Counted from the first letter of the stretch, positions 1-10,388 are shown. The stretch: DNA of 64,000 nt from Orobanche coerulescens (GCA_033398695.1 CM065809.1:170428501-170492500); one strand, 5' to 3'. Notes: generated by a model from the letters alone, not told the origin. A program made the numbers and translations.

Positions 1-310
1 GGCCGTAAGCCGTATATGTTACGGCCGTAATAATTGAGAGTTACGGCCGTAAACTTCCTTCATACGGCCGTAACAAGGCTTCGTTTCTTACCTCCTGGTC
101 CAGTTCTGAGTTACGGGCGTATCATGTTCGAGTTACGGCCGTAAGTATCGATACGGCCGTAATGGTGTTCTTGATACGGTCGTATGCGTCATTCGTCAAA
201 TTTGCCCAGTTCTCTCCAGAGGCCAGTTACGGCCGTAAGAGAGTCAGGTTACGGCCGTAATGTTCCTATGTTACGGCCGTATGTGGGGTGTGTTACGGCC
301 ATAACACCTG
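1..310. promoter_or_regulatory. Palindrome array of LTR U3 (TTACGGCCGTAA type)
   Basis: Copies of TTACGGCCGTAA and one-base variants occur every 15-45 bases up to the TATA box. Each unit is self-complementary, so it reads the same on both strands. The matching array in the 3' LTR is at 15600-15910. The placement suggests a U3 enhancer or a binding site for a dimeric protein, but function is inferred from position only. Confidence 0.75.
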
Positions 311-329
311 CCAGTATATAAACTGGCAG
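308..329 (+). promoter_or_regulatory. TATA box in the loop of an inverted repeat
   Basis: Arms CTGCCAGT and ACTGGCAG are perfect 8-base complements flanking ATATAA, so the TATA box sits in the loop. The copy in the 3' LTR is at 15914-15935. A CT-rich leader follows, as expected just downstream of a plant transcription start. Confidence 0.8.
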
Positions 330-430
330 CGGCCCAGTTTTTCCTCATTTCTCACATCTCTCTCTTCTCTTCGCGACGGGAGCGACGACAGAGGCTAGGG
401 TTTGTCCGATTTCGATCCAAACTCCATTGT

Positions 431-435
431 AAGGG
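431..435. repeat. Target-site duplication aaggg of the Tat-like element
   Basis: The five bases before the LTR at 436 are repeated at 8856-8860 directly after the LTR ending at 8855. The uninterrupted site is visible once at 16037-16041 in the 3' LTR of the host chromovirus, which proves the insertion event. Confidence 0.97.
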
Positions 436-1694
436 TGTTGCTACCCAAAATATTATCCGGAGGTAGATATTGCTGGAATGGATGGGATAGCAAACAAATG
501 CAAGAGCACTTCCGTGAGAAAGATAAATAACACAAGATTTGCCGGGGTTGTTAGTCCCGGGCTTGAATGCTCTCGCGAGATATTATTAATACCGATATTC
601 GGGGATACAAGTACTAATGTAAGAAAACAATTACAATGAGTGTAAAGTTCCTTGTTATCTTAGCTAGTGAGCGTGTAGATTGCCGGAAGAACCAGATTTG
701 ATGCTCTGTGAGTTCTTGTAACAAAGGTGATGAACAGTCGCGGCGGTGAGAGATCGACCGCCTCTCACGGCGAGTATATAGCTGGATGTTTGGGCTTCGG
801 GCTTGTGAATCCCTAGGAATCTGCCTAGTGGAGACTTGTCGCTCGCCGATCTTCTGGACGAGAGATTTGGAGAGAGAAGTCCTGAGATGGATTCCGGTGA
901 GATAGCCGGGAGCTTGATGATATGTGTGTGTTCTTCAGTATTTCCGTGGATGTATCGGAATATGAGAGAATGAGCTCTGAGTGTAAGTCAGAATGAATTC
1001 GGAACTGTATATTCAGTGAACTGGGAATTGTAGAGTGAATTCCGAGCTGTTGGTTCGAATGAATTCAGAACTGAGAGCTTTTAGTTACGTGAAAATGTGA
1101 ACCTTTTTCCAGTAGGAGGAGGTTCTCTATTTATAGGGCCTGGATATGCCGGGCGATCGCCTTCACTGCAATATAAAAATCGGGCGATCGTCTTTTAGCA
1201 CATGGGCCTGTCCCTTCAAAGCCTGCAGGAGTTGCTGGCAGTCAACTGTGCGGTCCAATGGGGAGCTTACACGCGTCCTGAGTTGCTGTCGCGGGTGGTC
1301 CCACTGACAACTTTCGGCGCGCCTGCTGGTAGGTGAGGTAGGTGACAGGCTGTGGTCAAATGTCTTGTCTGTCAGCAAAAGATCTTATCTGCTGGCGAAG
1401 ATCTCGTCAGCGCCTTTGGTGGATCTGCACGTGGGTGCTTTCCTGAGATCCAGTCCTTGATGGTTTTGACGGGCGATCGTCTCTGCTCGGGGCGCAGGTC
1501 GATTGCCCTTAGCCGGTTTAGTAGAGCAGGTCGCCAGCTGCCAAAGGGCGATCGCCCTGGGAGTCGATCGCTAGGTACCTGATGGTGGTTTGATATCTTC
1601 GACTTGGCGAGCTAGTCATAGTTTGACCGAGTTGACTTGGTCGCTCGGCCTTATAGTCGATCGCCTGTCGGGATGAATAAATCGTGACACAACA
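436..1694 (-). repeat. 3' LTR of the Tat-like element
   Basis: 1259 bases, matching 7617-8855. On the minus strand it begins at 1694, runs through a GCGATCGC-rich stretch (about 1690-1150), then a TATA box near 1128-1137, then a leader. The first 245 and last 314 bases (plus coordinates) are almost identical to the other LTR, whereas the middle differs at many small sites. Confidence 0.95.
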
Positions 1695-1710
1695 ATTGCC
1701 CCACTCGCTC
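1695..1710 (-). other. Polypurine tract-like site
   Basis: On the minus strand the 16 bases before the 3' LTR read as purine-rich GAGCGAGTGGGGCAAT. Position and composition fit the plus-strand priming tract. It is a short motif, so confidence rests on its place next to the LTR. Confidence 0.6.
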
Positions 1711-2198
1711 ATACGTTGGAAACGTGGGGTGAGGTGGCTTTCTTAGCGATCGCCGAATTTTTAACGAGCGACTAAGTGTTTTATTGAACTAGCGATCGTC
1801 TTTGAGCCGATATGCTCTGGATTCGGACGACTGTTGGCCGAATCACGGCGGAAAATGCAACGGGCGTTGAAAAGTCTCCGTGCACGTGTCAGGCTTCTAC
1901 TGGAGGACTCCAACGGTCATTAATGACTCTTCGGCTGACGCGTCCTCGAAAAGACGCGTACGCGGGTCTCGAGGGGGTCAACTGGTGCGCCGTTTGAGAT
2001 CCGACCCCTGAGGTTTTCCTTTATTGCAATCGGGTCCCTGCTTTCTCCTATAAAAGGGGGCGCGGGGCTGCAGTCTCACTCACGCGTACGCTTTGGAGAA
2101 AGAAGGTCCTGTGCCGAATTTTTGAAGATCTAAGCGCCGATCGTCGATCGATTTCACTTTAGGGTAAGAAAACCTTTTCTTCTTTTCTAACTCGAAAA
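1711..2198 (+). promoter_or_regulatory. Promoter region of the antisense gene
   Basis: This stretch precedes the plus-strand gene. It has GCGATCGC-type words at 1745 and 1790, a G-box CACGTG at 1883-1888 followed by a GGCTTCTA motif, a TATA box at 2049-2055 and a short leader to the ATG at 2199. The G-box plus GGCTTCTA pair recurs at 60818 upstream of the related gene at 61605, which supports an own promoter rather than use of the LTR. Confidence 0.6.
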
Positions 2199-4775
2199 TG
2201 GCCGAACCTCATCGCTGCTTGGAGCGGAACCCGCGCTCGCCACGGACATCGCCGCCTGGGAGAAACTACTTCCGCCTTCCACAGAGACGGCAATGAAGCC
2301 ATTCGAGCCGGAATCGACCCTACTGAAGTTGAGGCTTTGTTCAATGAGGCCGATGTTGCTAGGAGTCGGGCCGAGGAGAGACGATCGCAGATCGAGAGAG
2401 ATCCGCGATCGTGGCTTACCGGGAGCAACATAGTGATTTTGACGGCCTATAGGGCCTTTGCCGAAATAATGGATAGATTGGCCGGTCTACTCCGCGATTC
2501 GATTTCGGGGATATTCGGTCGCTTATCCCTATGTGCTCCCCAAGCGGTCGCAGATCGTGCCGCGCAATGATCGTTGTGGTCGCTCGGCCAACACGGAGCT
2601 CGACGTCCGTGAGAGATCCGCCGTCTGGAGGACAAGATTCCATGTTCCTTCGAGATGTGGACATGTTCGCGCCCGCGGAGAATGAACGAGCCGACCACCT
2701 CCGATGGGTATGGTCGCAGTGAGTGAGGTTATGGAGGCCGGCCGCGCTTCCTCTCGTCCTTGCGGTCTCCCATCTGCTGGCCGCTTGGAATGTGGCGCCA
2801 CTTGGTGACGCCGAACGCCCGGCTCCAAATCATATGCACTCTCACCCTTTTTCGCGGTCACCGCCTGCACTGCCTCCGTCGCCGTTGGAGATGAACTATT
2901 TGTTTAAACTGACGGCACATAGAGGGTTGGTCGGCGGTTACCATATTCAAGGCCGATCTGGCCGGTGATTCATGGAGTTCGAATAAGATACGGGCGATCG
3001 ACGAAGTGGTTCTGGGTCGCCGGCAAGTGGAGAGCTTCGGCGAGCGACAATCCCACAGCGAACCGGAGATCCCACCAATTTCGGAGAGGAATCCTGTAAG
3101 GGTTTAGACTCTCCTTCGCTTGGATGCGTGTTGACTGATCTAATTTGATTGCTTTTGTGCTTTCATATCCCGGCGATCGAGGAGCTGCCTTTCGACTTCC
3201 TCGTTGTTTGGGAGCGAATTAGGAGCTTGTCGGACGACGACCTATACGCCACTCGGATCAACAAGGAGAGTCGCTGGTTGTCGGCTCGACTATTCCGCTT
3301 CCCGAGACATCTCGCGGTGCCAGGTATGACTTTATGCGATCTTCAATTTTTAGGCGATCGCCTTACTTGAAGATAGTGTCTGACCGTTAGTCGATCGTCT
3401 TTAACTGCAGAGGTTCGTTTCCCTCGCTTTTTGGAGCCTCCGGAGGAGATCGCTATGTCGAACCCAGGAGTCCTAGGCCGTCTCAAGTCGAAGAGGTCGA
3501 CTCGGGTTCCACCCGTCGCATTGCCTATAGTTCCAGAGGCGGTGCCTCGTGCGGAGCCGGAGCCTCGCGTAGAGCGGTCGAGGTTGAGGAGGAAATTCAT
3601 CCGAGGAGGGGCCGCGGCGACCGCAAGAGGCCGAGGCCGCAAGAAACTTCGTTTCGCCCGGGCGATGAAGTGCCGATCGCCGCGCCACCGATCACCATCG
3701 TTGCTCGGAGCGCGAGCCGCCCTCTGCGGCTTTTCTGCGGAGGCGGCGATCGCGGATGCGGAAACTCCTCGAGGGAAACCGTTTTGGTCGGGATCCCGAG
3801 AAGGCCGAGAGGTAGATAGCATTTCGTGTTGACAATTACATCTGCGTAGGAGTTGTATTAACCTTGGTGTTTTGGTGCAGATCCGTCGCAAAGACCCGTC
3901 TTGTCCACCGATGGTCGTGGATTTTCTCGCGAGTCGATCCTCGCCATTCTGCGACATTCCTCCCTATGTGAGCAAGGCCGCTTCGCTTTGCCAAGGCGTG
4001 GACAATCGATCTGATGCGATCGCCTGCGGTCGCCGAGTTCGATGGATGCCGCTGCCGCCCTTTCTCTTCGTGACGGCGACCATGGCCGTCAGTGCCGCTC
4101 AGAGTTTGAGGGCGGCCCTCCACTATTCGCCTCGGGAGGATCTTGAGGCGGCTCGGAAAGAGAACGCCGAGTTTGCCGACAAGATTGCAGCATGGAGAGG
4201 GACTCTCGAGGCGGCCAAGCTGGCGAGCCTTGAGCTTGAGCCGGAGAAGAAGGAGACCGAGAAATTCGAATGGCGGTCGACTGCTCGGGACCAGATGCAG
4301 AGTGCCGTCTGTGCGAGGAATGTTGCCGAGGAGGAGGCCGATCGCGAGCAGGTGACGATCGCTCGGGCGATGAGCGAGCCGGGCGGAGGCGAAAGAGAAG
4401 GTTGCCGCGAGGAGGCCGAGCCTGTGGATCGCAACAGCGATGGCCGAGCTGAGAGGAGAGGTCGAGGCGACCAAGGCCGATCCCTTCCAAAATTTGGAGT
4501 ATGTCAGCGAGTTCGCCTATTACTTGGCGTTCGCCGACTCGATCCGAGCGGCTAAGAAGGGAGGCTTGGAGGTCGGTCCTCTTGCTGAGAAATTCAAGTC
4601 ATATGTATTGGAGCATCCTCTCAATTCGGCTTTCTCCTTGCCGATCTTGGACCTGGCGGACATCGGCGTGGATTTGAGCTGGTTTCCGTCTCCAGACTGT
4701 CTTGCTCATCCCGATGCTCCGGAGGATGAGGGAACCGCGCCGAATGCTGATGGCGAAGGCCCGGCAGGGGCCTGA
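2199..4775 (+). pseudogene. Antisense gene of the Tat-like element (putative gypsy-type transposase-28-like), decayed
   Basis: This is a multi-exon gene on the strand opposite to the element. Recognisable pieces in order: an N-terminal segment (2199-2570), a segment with EMNYLFKLTAHRGLVGGYH near 2890-2945 and WFWV near 3010, one around ELPFDFLVVW (3185-3322), a basic segment (3430-3810), and a C-terminal coiled coil rich in Ala/Glu/Lys (about 4085-4440) leading into a last frame ending at 4775. Intron-like borders are a donor at 3324 with acceptor CTGCAG at 3411, and a donor at 3811 with acceptor GGTGCAG at 3881. Frameshifts near 2300, 2950 and 4380 and several stops break it. The layout resembles the better preserved gene at 61605-63194. 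The family match is from memory and the function is unknown. Confidence 0.6.
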
Positions 4776-5299
4776 GGCGCTTCCTTTTTGACGTTTTTTT
4801 TTAGCTTACTTGTAGCTTTGTAGTTTTCTTTTTGTAGCACTTAGGCCTTCGGGCGACCGTGTACTCTATTTTTTCAAGTAATGAAATGAGCATTTGTCTT
4901 TCTGACTTATCTTTTGAATGAAATGGTTATTTTTAAGTCTTTGTTTGACTTTGTACAAATGTGTGAGGAGAGATCGTTGCGAGGGTAGTTCCAAATGAAT
5001 TGATAAACTCATAAGACAACTTTTTACAACAAGTTCGATCGCTGCACTACATCTGAAAAAATGACGATCTCCGTATGTGGTTGAATAGCGACGATCGTCG
5101 TGTAGGTAGTCCGCACTCTTCTTGCCCCTTGTTTTTATTCACTTAGTGGAAGTAAGGGGATGAAAATAATTCCTTGAGCGAGCGGTCTTCAAGTTTGTCG
5201 AATCCTGGGACGGTCGTCCGTCTTGAGGAACCGTGCACGATCGCGGAGTTCGATGGACCGACTCCTTGATCATGTCTTGATGCGCGAAGACATTGAGTG
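4776..5299. other. 3' flank of the antisense gene, non-coding
   Basis: AT-rich sequence follows the stop at 4775, with AATGAAATG words near 4880-4920 that could act as plant polyadenylation signals. After 4970 it contains CGATCG words and no reading frame that I recognise. The pol genes expected in this part of a Tat element are absent. Confidence 0.5.
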
Positions 5300-5820
5300 T
5301 CTCGTGACTCACTTTATTATGAGGGTCCTCTCATAGCCGCGCCGCCTCGTATTTAAACGAAGGGCGTGCGGTCTCGGTCAGAGGAGTCTGGCGCGGCGGC
5401 GTCGGGTGAATCAACTCCGCGCCCGCGGCTTGTTAGCTCTGCTTCCACCTTGGCCGGCCAAGGAGATGGCCGACCTCGACGGTGTACGTTGAGACGGGGT
5501 TGTGGCACGTCGCATTGTCCGGTTCACCATGTTAGATGATGAACCTTTGAGGGCGAGCGATCGTGTCCACCGATTTACTTTGGAGGGCCCTCGGACTACG
5601 CCGGCCTCGTATTTAAACGAAGGGCGGGCGATCTTGGCTTAAAGGGACCTTGCATGGCCTAAGCAATGGGTTCCATCGACCACCAGACCATGGCTGCACT
5701 CTTCCACCTTGGATCGTCATGTAGATGCCGACCTTCGACGGTGTACGTTGTGCGGGGAGGCGATCTCGTGCCTTAGTCCATCATATTATATGGTGAACTG
5801 TAGATGGCGATCGAGTCCTC
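5300..5820. repeat. Diverged tandem duplication, period about 260 bases
   Basis: Two copies share CGTATTTAAACGAAGGGCG (5348 and 5608), CTTCCACCTTGG (near 5449 and 5701) and GACGGTGTACGTTG (5479 and 5737). The spacing of 258-260 bases gives the period. The copies have diverged and neither is coding. They lie where pol should be. Confidence 0.75.
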
Positions 5821-5986
5821 CGGTTTCTTGAATAAGGAGGAGATCGGGTGACTTCCGTGGTCTCCTTCTCTTGATTGAAGCATATAGAGACGGTCGCCGA
5901 GGTTGATCCAGAGTCGGCTCGTATGAGCTTCCCACTGCTTTGCGTTCGACTCGGACGATCGTCTATAGAGATAGGCGGGGCTTCGG

Positions 5987-7489
5987 CTAAACCAATAAGT
6001 CGCCCAACTTGCCCTCCTCGAACAGTCTCCAGAGCTGCTTGAGGAGGTCGCGGCAATTGTTGGTGCTGTGGCCGGGACTCTTGTGGTAGGCGCAATATTG
6101 ATTGTTGTCCAGGTGACCGTGGTCCCTTATCGCCTTTGGCTTTTTGAGCTCTTCGTGCCCCCTGATGGCATAGAAAATATGTGCCGGAGTCTTGTTGAAC
6201 GTATGGAGGAGATGGGCTTCCATGTCCTCGAAAGCCTGGAGATCTCCGGGTGTCTTGGCGATCGCCTTCTTTGCTTTGGCGATCGCTATCTTCTGGGCAA
6301 GAGGTGGCGTTTCCTCGTCTAAGCGGAGGGTGAGTAGCCTTTGCCTGGCCAGGAAGTTGGCAGCTTTAGCGCGGAAGATCGTGTAAGTTGGGGGGATATC
6401 CTTGGAGAGATGTCTGAACATGGGAGAGTGACCGTGGAATCCCCCCATGACCGAGAAGAGAGCGAGCTCATCACTGACGGGTTCGCCGGTGAGGATGATT
6501 TCGTCTACCCGGTCGATGTAATCTGCTGCTTCGTCCTTCCCCGCTTGATTTTTATCATGCGGCTGGGGCCTTCTCGGTCTGGCGACCTTTGCCGGGCGAA
6601 GTATGACGTGAAGTCATCCGCCGATTTCTTAAAAGAGGTGACCGATCGTGGTGGTAGTGAGACGTACCACTTATGGGCCACCGCCCAATGTCGGCCGGGA
6701 AGATCCGGCACTTGGTTGCATCGGATGCCCCACACCTACCATGTAAATTCGGAATTTACTCGTGGGTTTTTGGGTCCGATCTCCCCTTATACGAGGTGTT
6801 TTAGGAGGAGCGATCGTTGGTTGTATGGGGGCAATCTCGATGTGGACCGCGAGTGGCTCGGCTGCCCGGCGATCTTCTTGCCGGTGCTTGCCCTGGGCCC
6901 AAGAGTGCTCTCATCTCATCGAGCCGACGTTGCATGGCGGCCATCGCCGTGGCTTCGATCATAGCGGCTCGCGATCGGAGCGGAGCCGAGGCGGTTAATC
7001 CGAGTCCACAGCGATCGGGCGGGAGTCGGATGGCCGACATGCGTTGGGTGTGAAGTGAGTAGGCCGAACTCCCCGGTGACGGATTGATTCCGTCTTCTCA
7101 AGGTTGGAAGCAGTGCCCGGCCGCGGGATGGGTCGCGTCCCAAGCGATCGAATATGGATCCGTCCGGTCGTGCGAGAGCCTTTCTCGCGAATCGGGGCTT
7201 TTGACGATCGCTCGTCGAGAGCTCCTTGAATTTCCGCTTTCCCATGCGGCGGATGATCGAGGAGTTATCGCGGCGGCGTGCATGCTCTCCGTCGCTCCTC
7301 CAGATGGCCATAGCCTCCTCGATCTGTTCCTTGGTTTGGAACCGATCGAGTGAGAGGTGGGGCCATCTCTCGATGCGGGATCGAGTCTAGCGCCGCCGCG
7401 CCTCCCCGCTGCCGGGCCGGGTTCGACCGAGCCGGAAATGGTGTCCGGCGTTCGAGAGTAGCTTTCTTCGATGGACCGGCGGATGTCAT
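5987..7489 (-). pseudogene. gag: gag of the Tat-like element, broken
   Basis: Minus-strand fragments form one decayed Gag polyprotein, the structural protein of the virus-like particle. From the amino end: a basic segment starting near 7489 just inside the primer site, a segment near 7040-6800, the capsid-like core with WYVSLPPRSVTSF (within 6735-6505), and the largest open piece (6448-5987) ending in a CCHC-like knuckle YCAYHKSPGHSTNNC and EEGKLGDLLV. The knuckle spacing and following leucine-rich tail are typical of Tat-clade Gag. Frame changes between pieces, for example near 6500 and 6750, show it is not functional. No protease follows. Confidence 0.75.
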
Positions 7490-7597
7490 GATTCTGGAGG
7501 TTTTCTTTGAAGTGCAGTGAGTGTCACTTCAAGTATATGCCCCGAGAACAGTGAGTGTTCTTCGGGACGGTAGAAATAAAAATATGAGGGTTAGATA

Positions 7598-7614
7598 CCC
7601 TCCTTCTAGCGCCA
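7598..7614 (-). other. Primer-binding site of the Tat-like element
   Basis: On the minus strand TGGCGCTAGAAGGAGGG begins two bases inside the LTR at 7617. It starts with the TGG expected to pair with a tRNA CCA end. I could not assign the tRNA with certainty. Confidence 0.7.
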
Positions 7615-7616
7615 AT

Positions 7617-8855
7617 TGTTGCTACCCAAAATATTATCCGGAGGTAGATATTGCTGGAATGGATGGGATAGCAAACAAATGCAAGAGCACTTCCGTGAGA
7701 AAGATAAATAACACAAGATTTGCCGGGGTTGTTAGTCCCGGGCTTGAATGCTCTCGCGAGATATTATTAATACCGATATTCGGGGATACAAGTACTAATG
7801 TAAGAAAACAATTACAATGAGTGTAAAGTTCCTTGTTATCTTAGCTAGTGAGCGTGTAGATTGCCTAAGAACCAGATTTGATGCTGTGAGTTCTTGTAAC
7901 AAAGGTGATGAACATGCGGCGGTGAGAGATCGACCGCCTCTCACGGCGAGTATATAGCTGGATGTTTGGGCTTCTGGGCTTGTGAATCCCTAGGAATCTG
8001 TCTAGTGGAGACTTGCTGCTTCTGCCGATCGTCTTCTGGACGAGAGATTTGGAGAGAGAAGTCCTGAGATGGATTCCGGTGAGATAGCCGGGAGCTTGAT
8101 GATATGTGTGTGTTCTTCAGTATTTCCGTGGATGTATCGGAATATGAGAGAATGAGCTCGAGTGTAAGTCGAATGAATTCGAATCGTATATTCAAGTGAA
8201 TCGGGAATTGTAGAGTGAATTAGCCGTTGGTTCGAATGAATTGAATCGAGAGCTTTTAGTTACGTGAAAATGTGAACCTCTTTCCGTAGGAGGAGGTTCT
8301 CTATTTATAGGCCTGGATATGCCGCGATCGCCTTCACTGCAATATAAAAATCGGGCGATCGTCTTTTTAGCACATGGGCTCGTCCTTTAAAGCCTGCAGG
8401 AGTTGTTGGCGTCAACTTTGCGGTCCAATGGGGAGCTTACACGCGTCTGAGTTGCCGCCGCGGTGGTCCCACCGACAACTTTGCGCGCCGGGTAGGTGAG
8501 GTAGGTGACAGTGTGGTCAAATGTCTTGTCTCACGGCAAAGATCTTATCTGCTGGCGAAGATCTCGTCAGCGCCTTTGGTGGATCTGCACGTGGGTGCTT
8601 TCCTGAGATCCAGTCCTTGATGGTTTTGACGGGCGATCGTCTCTGCTCGGGGCGCAGGTCGATTGCCCTTAGCCGGTTTAGTAGAGCAGGTCGCCAGCTG
8701 CCAAAGGGCGATCGCCCTGGGAGTCGATCGCTAGGTACCTGATGGTGGTTTGATATCTTCGACTTGGCGAGCTAGTCATAGTTTGACTGGAGTTGACTTG
8801 GTCGCTCGGCCTTATAGTCGATCGCCTGTCGGGATGAATAAATCGTGACACAACA
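7617..8855 (-). repeat. 5' LTR of the Tat-like element
   Basis: 1239 bases, TGTTG...CAACA, followed at 8856 by the target duplication aaggg. It is identical to the other LTR over the first 245 bases, carries many small changes at about 7865-8540, and is again nearly identical to its end. The minus-strand TATA box is near 8309. Confidence 0.95.
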
Positions 8856-10151
8856 AAGGGCATATTCAAGTATCATATCATCTACCTATCACTAATCATC
8901 CATCGTTCATCCTCGAATCAAGGTAAAATCTCTTAGAACCCTACTTTTGGATAAATTGGGGGTTTTGGGATTTTCGTCCGATTCGTTCCATTTTGTTGGT
9001 TAATCCATGATGAATATGATTAATCTTGTTGGTATCATTAGTTTTCCTACGGATTCATGGTATATTTTCATAGTTTTGCGGAATCGAGAGGGTTTGGTTG
9101 TGGTCCGCCCTTGTTGTTATTTTTGTACGAATATACATGAATCGTAGGCGGGTTTGCGGGTGTATTCCATTTCCGTATTCGTATAGAGTTGGTTGTGATT
9201 ATGTTCTTCAAATCGTTAGGTTCGGTTCCGTTGATTCCTAGCATTCGTCGGTGATTATCCTTTCCGTTCGTTGTGTCATCAATTATTCAAGGCAAGTATT
9301 TTTGGAAACCTTTATGCTTAACGTGGAATGGTAATGTATTTTGTGTGTGATTTGCTCACCTCGTGTTGGTCCGACGGGATCAAGGAGGGAATCCAAAGGG
9401 TTGAGTCCTGGATTCATGAGTTTGTATAGCTAGCCAGTTCGGGAGGGTCCTTAGAGGCCTCAAGGGATCAATGATATTACTCTGTTCCCAAGGCGATGCA
9501 TGTGCGTGTTTTGTTTTTATAATGTGGCCAGCTCGGGAGGGTCCTTAGAGGCCTCGGGCGGGATCTATGATATTACTCTGTTCCCAAGGCAAATTGTTTG
9601 ACTGTTTGTTTCCGGAAAAGACATGTCTAGTTTTGACTTTTGAAATTGATATTGGTGCATGTACTATGAAATGTGTAAGCGATTGGTTTGCCTTGATTAC
9701 TTGTACTAGCGTAATTGCTAACCCCTTTGGGGACCCATTTTGGGGAAATTTTTGTTATGGATTTCAGGTTATGATTATCCAGACGAGCGGGCACCGGGAC
9801 AGTACGAGGATGTTGGCCACGGTCGTTGACATGTGCATTTGGGTCTTTTTATTTCTTTTGTCCATTTTGATTTGGTTGTTCTCACAATTATAAACTTATA
9901 GATTGTACTCGCGAGTACTTAGGCTTTTCATTTCAAACTCCGTATTGTATTACTTTAAAATTGTTACATTGTCGGTTGATGCTTATTTCGCCGGTTGCTC
10001 CGGGCGTATCTTTTTATGTCATATCATTTAAATGTGTGTCCTCGCTAACCGAGATGGTTAGTCGAGTGGAGTTTTATTGTTTATAGCCTGGTGGGTCCCA
10101 TGTAGGGGTCCACAGCGCTGTAATATACTCTGAATATCTCGGGGTGTTACA
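8856..10151 (+). repeat. 5' LTR of chromovirus, second piece
   Basis: This continues the LTR interrupted at 435 and matches 16037-17333. It ends GGGGTGTTACA at 10151. It holds a donor-like AAG/GTAAAA at 8923, a repeated GGGAGGGTCCTTAGAGGCCTC block (near 9440 and 9537), a GGGG/CCCC hairpin near 9720 and an acceptor-like TTTCAG at 9767. A 108-codon frame at 9567-9893 recurs in the 3' LTR but shows no domain. Confidence 0.95.
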
Positions 10152-10156
10152 GAAAA

Positions 10157-10168
10157 TGGTATCGGAGC
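10157..10168 (+). other. Primer-binding site for initiator tRNA-Met
   Basis: TGGTATCGGAGC lies five bases after the LTR. It matches the well-known plant Met-tRNA site TGGTATCAGAGC at 11 of 12 positions. Confidence 0.9.
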
Positions 10169-10388
10169 TTAGGTTTATGGATACCTAGGCTTGTTGGTTA
10201 TTTGGGTCTAGTCGTGTTTTGTTTTGCACATTGTCACACCGCTGCCAGCATCTCGGTACTTCTAGTGCTCGTAAGTTTTCTTATTCGGTCTTTTGTTTTC
10301 TTGCATTGTATTTCCGCTTTTCGAATCGTAGTTGCTTTTTCCTCCCTTACTCATCATCAATATACTTCTGTTATCTCTTAACACCAGT

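Larger units (their letters stand above)
1..435 (+). repeat. 5' LTR of chromovirus, first piece
   Basis: This stretch aligns without gaps to 15607-16041 of the 3' LTR, with ten differences, all transitions. It holds about ten copies of a TTACGGCCGTAA-like palindrome (1-310), a TATA box near 316 and a pyrimidine-rich leader beginning near 335. It stops at 435, where the Tat-like element is inserted, and resumes at 8856 or 8861 after that element and its target duplication. Confidence 0.95.
436..8855 (-). mobile_element. Tat-like Ty3/gypsy element without pol, with an antisense gene
   Basis: Two LTRs (436-1694 and 7617-8855) beginning TGTTG and ending CAACA bound a 5.9-kb interior. Orientation is minus: a primer-binding-like site ending in TGG abuts the LTR at 7617, and a decayed gag follows on the minus strand. 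No protease, reverse transcriptase, RNase H or integrase is recognisable between gag and the other LTR. Where pol should be there is a 260-base duplication and a plus-strand gene. Extra ORFs on either strand between pol and the 3' LTR are known from Tat-lineage elements, so I call it a Tat-derived non-autonomous element. About 43 CGATCG words occur across its length. Confidence 0.88.

Noticed and set aside
3343..3957. 204-codon minus-strand frame and neighbouring minus frames at 3836-4490
   Set aside because: They lie opposite the antisense gene, are Arg/Ser/Pro-rich, and resemble mirror readings of its GC-rich exons. No domain is visible.
436..8855. CGATCG richness as evidence of cyanobacterial (HIP1) DNA or contamination
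   Set aside because: The region is bounded by LTRs and a target duplication within a plant retrotransposon and encodes a plant-type Gag.
9567..9893. 108-codon plus-strand frame, repeated at 16749-17075
   Set aside because: It is present twice only because it lies in both LTR copies. It has no domain, a skewed hydrophobic composition and no start context. The repeat reflects LTR identity, not coding constraint.
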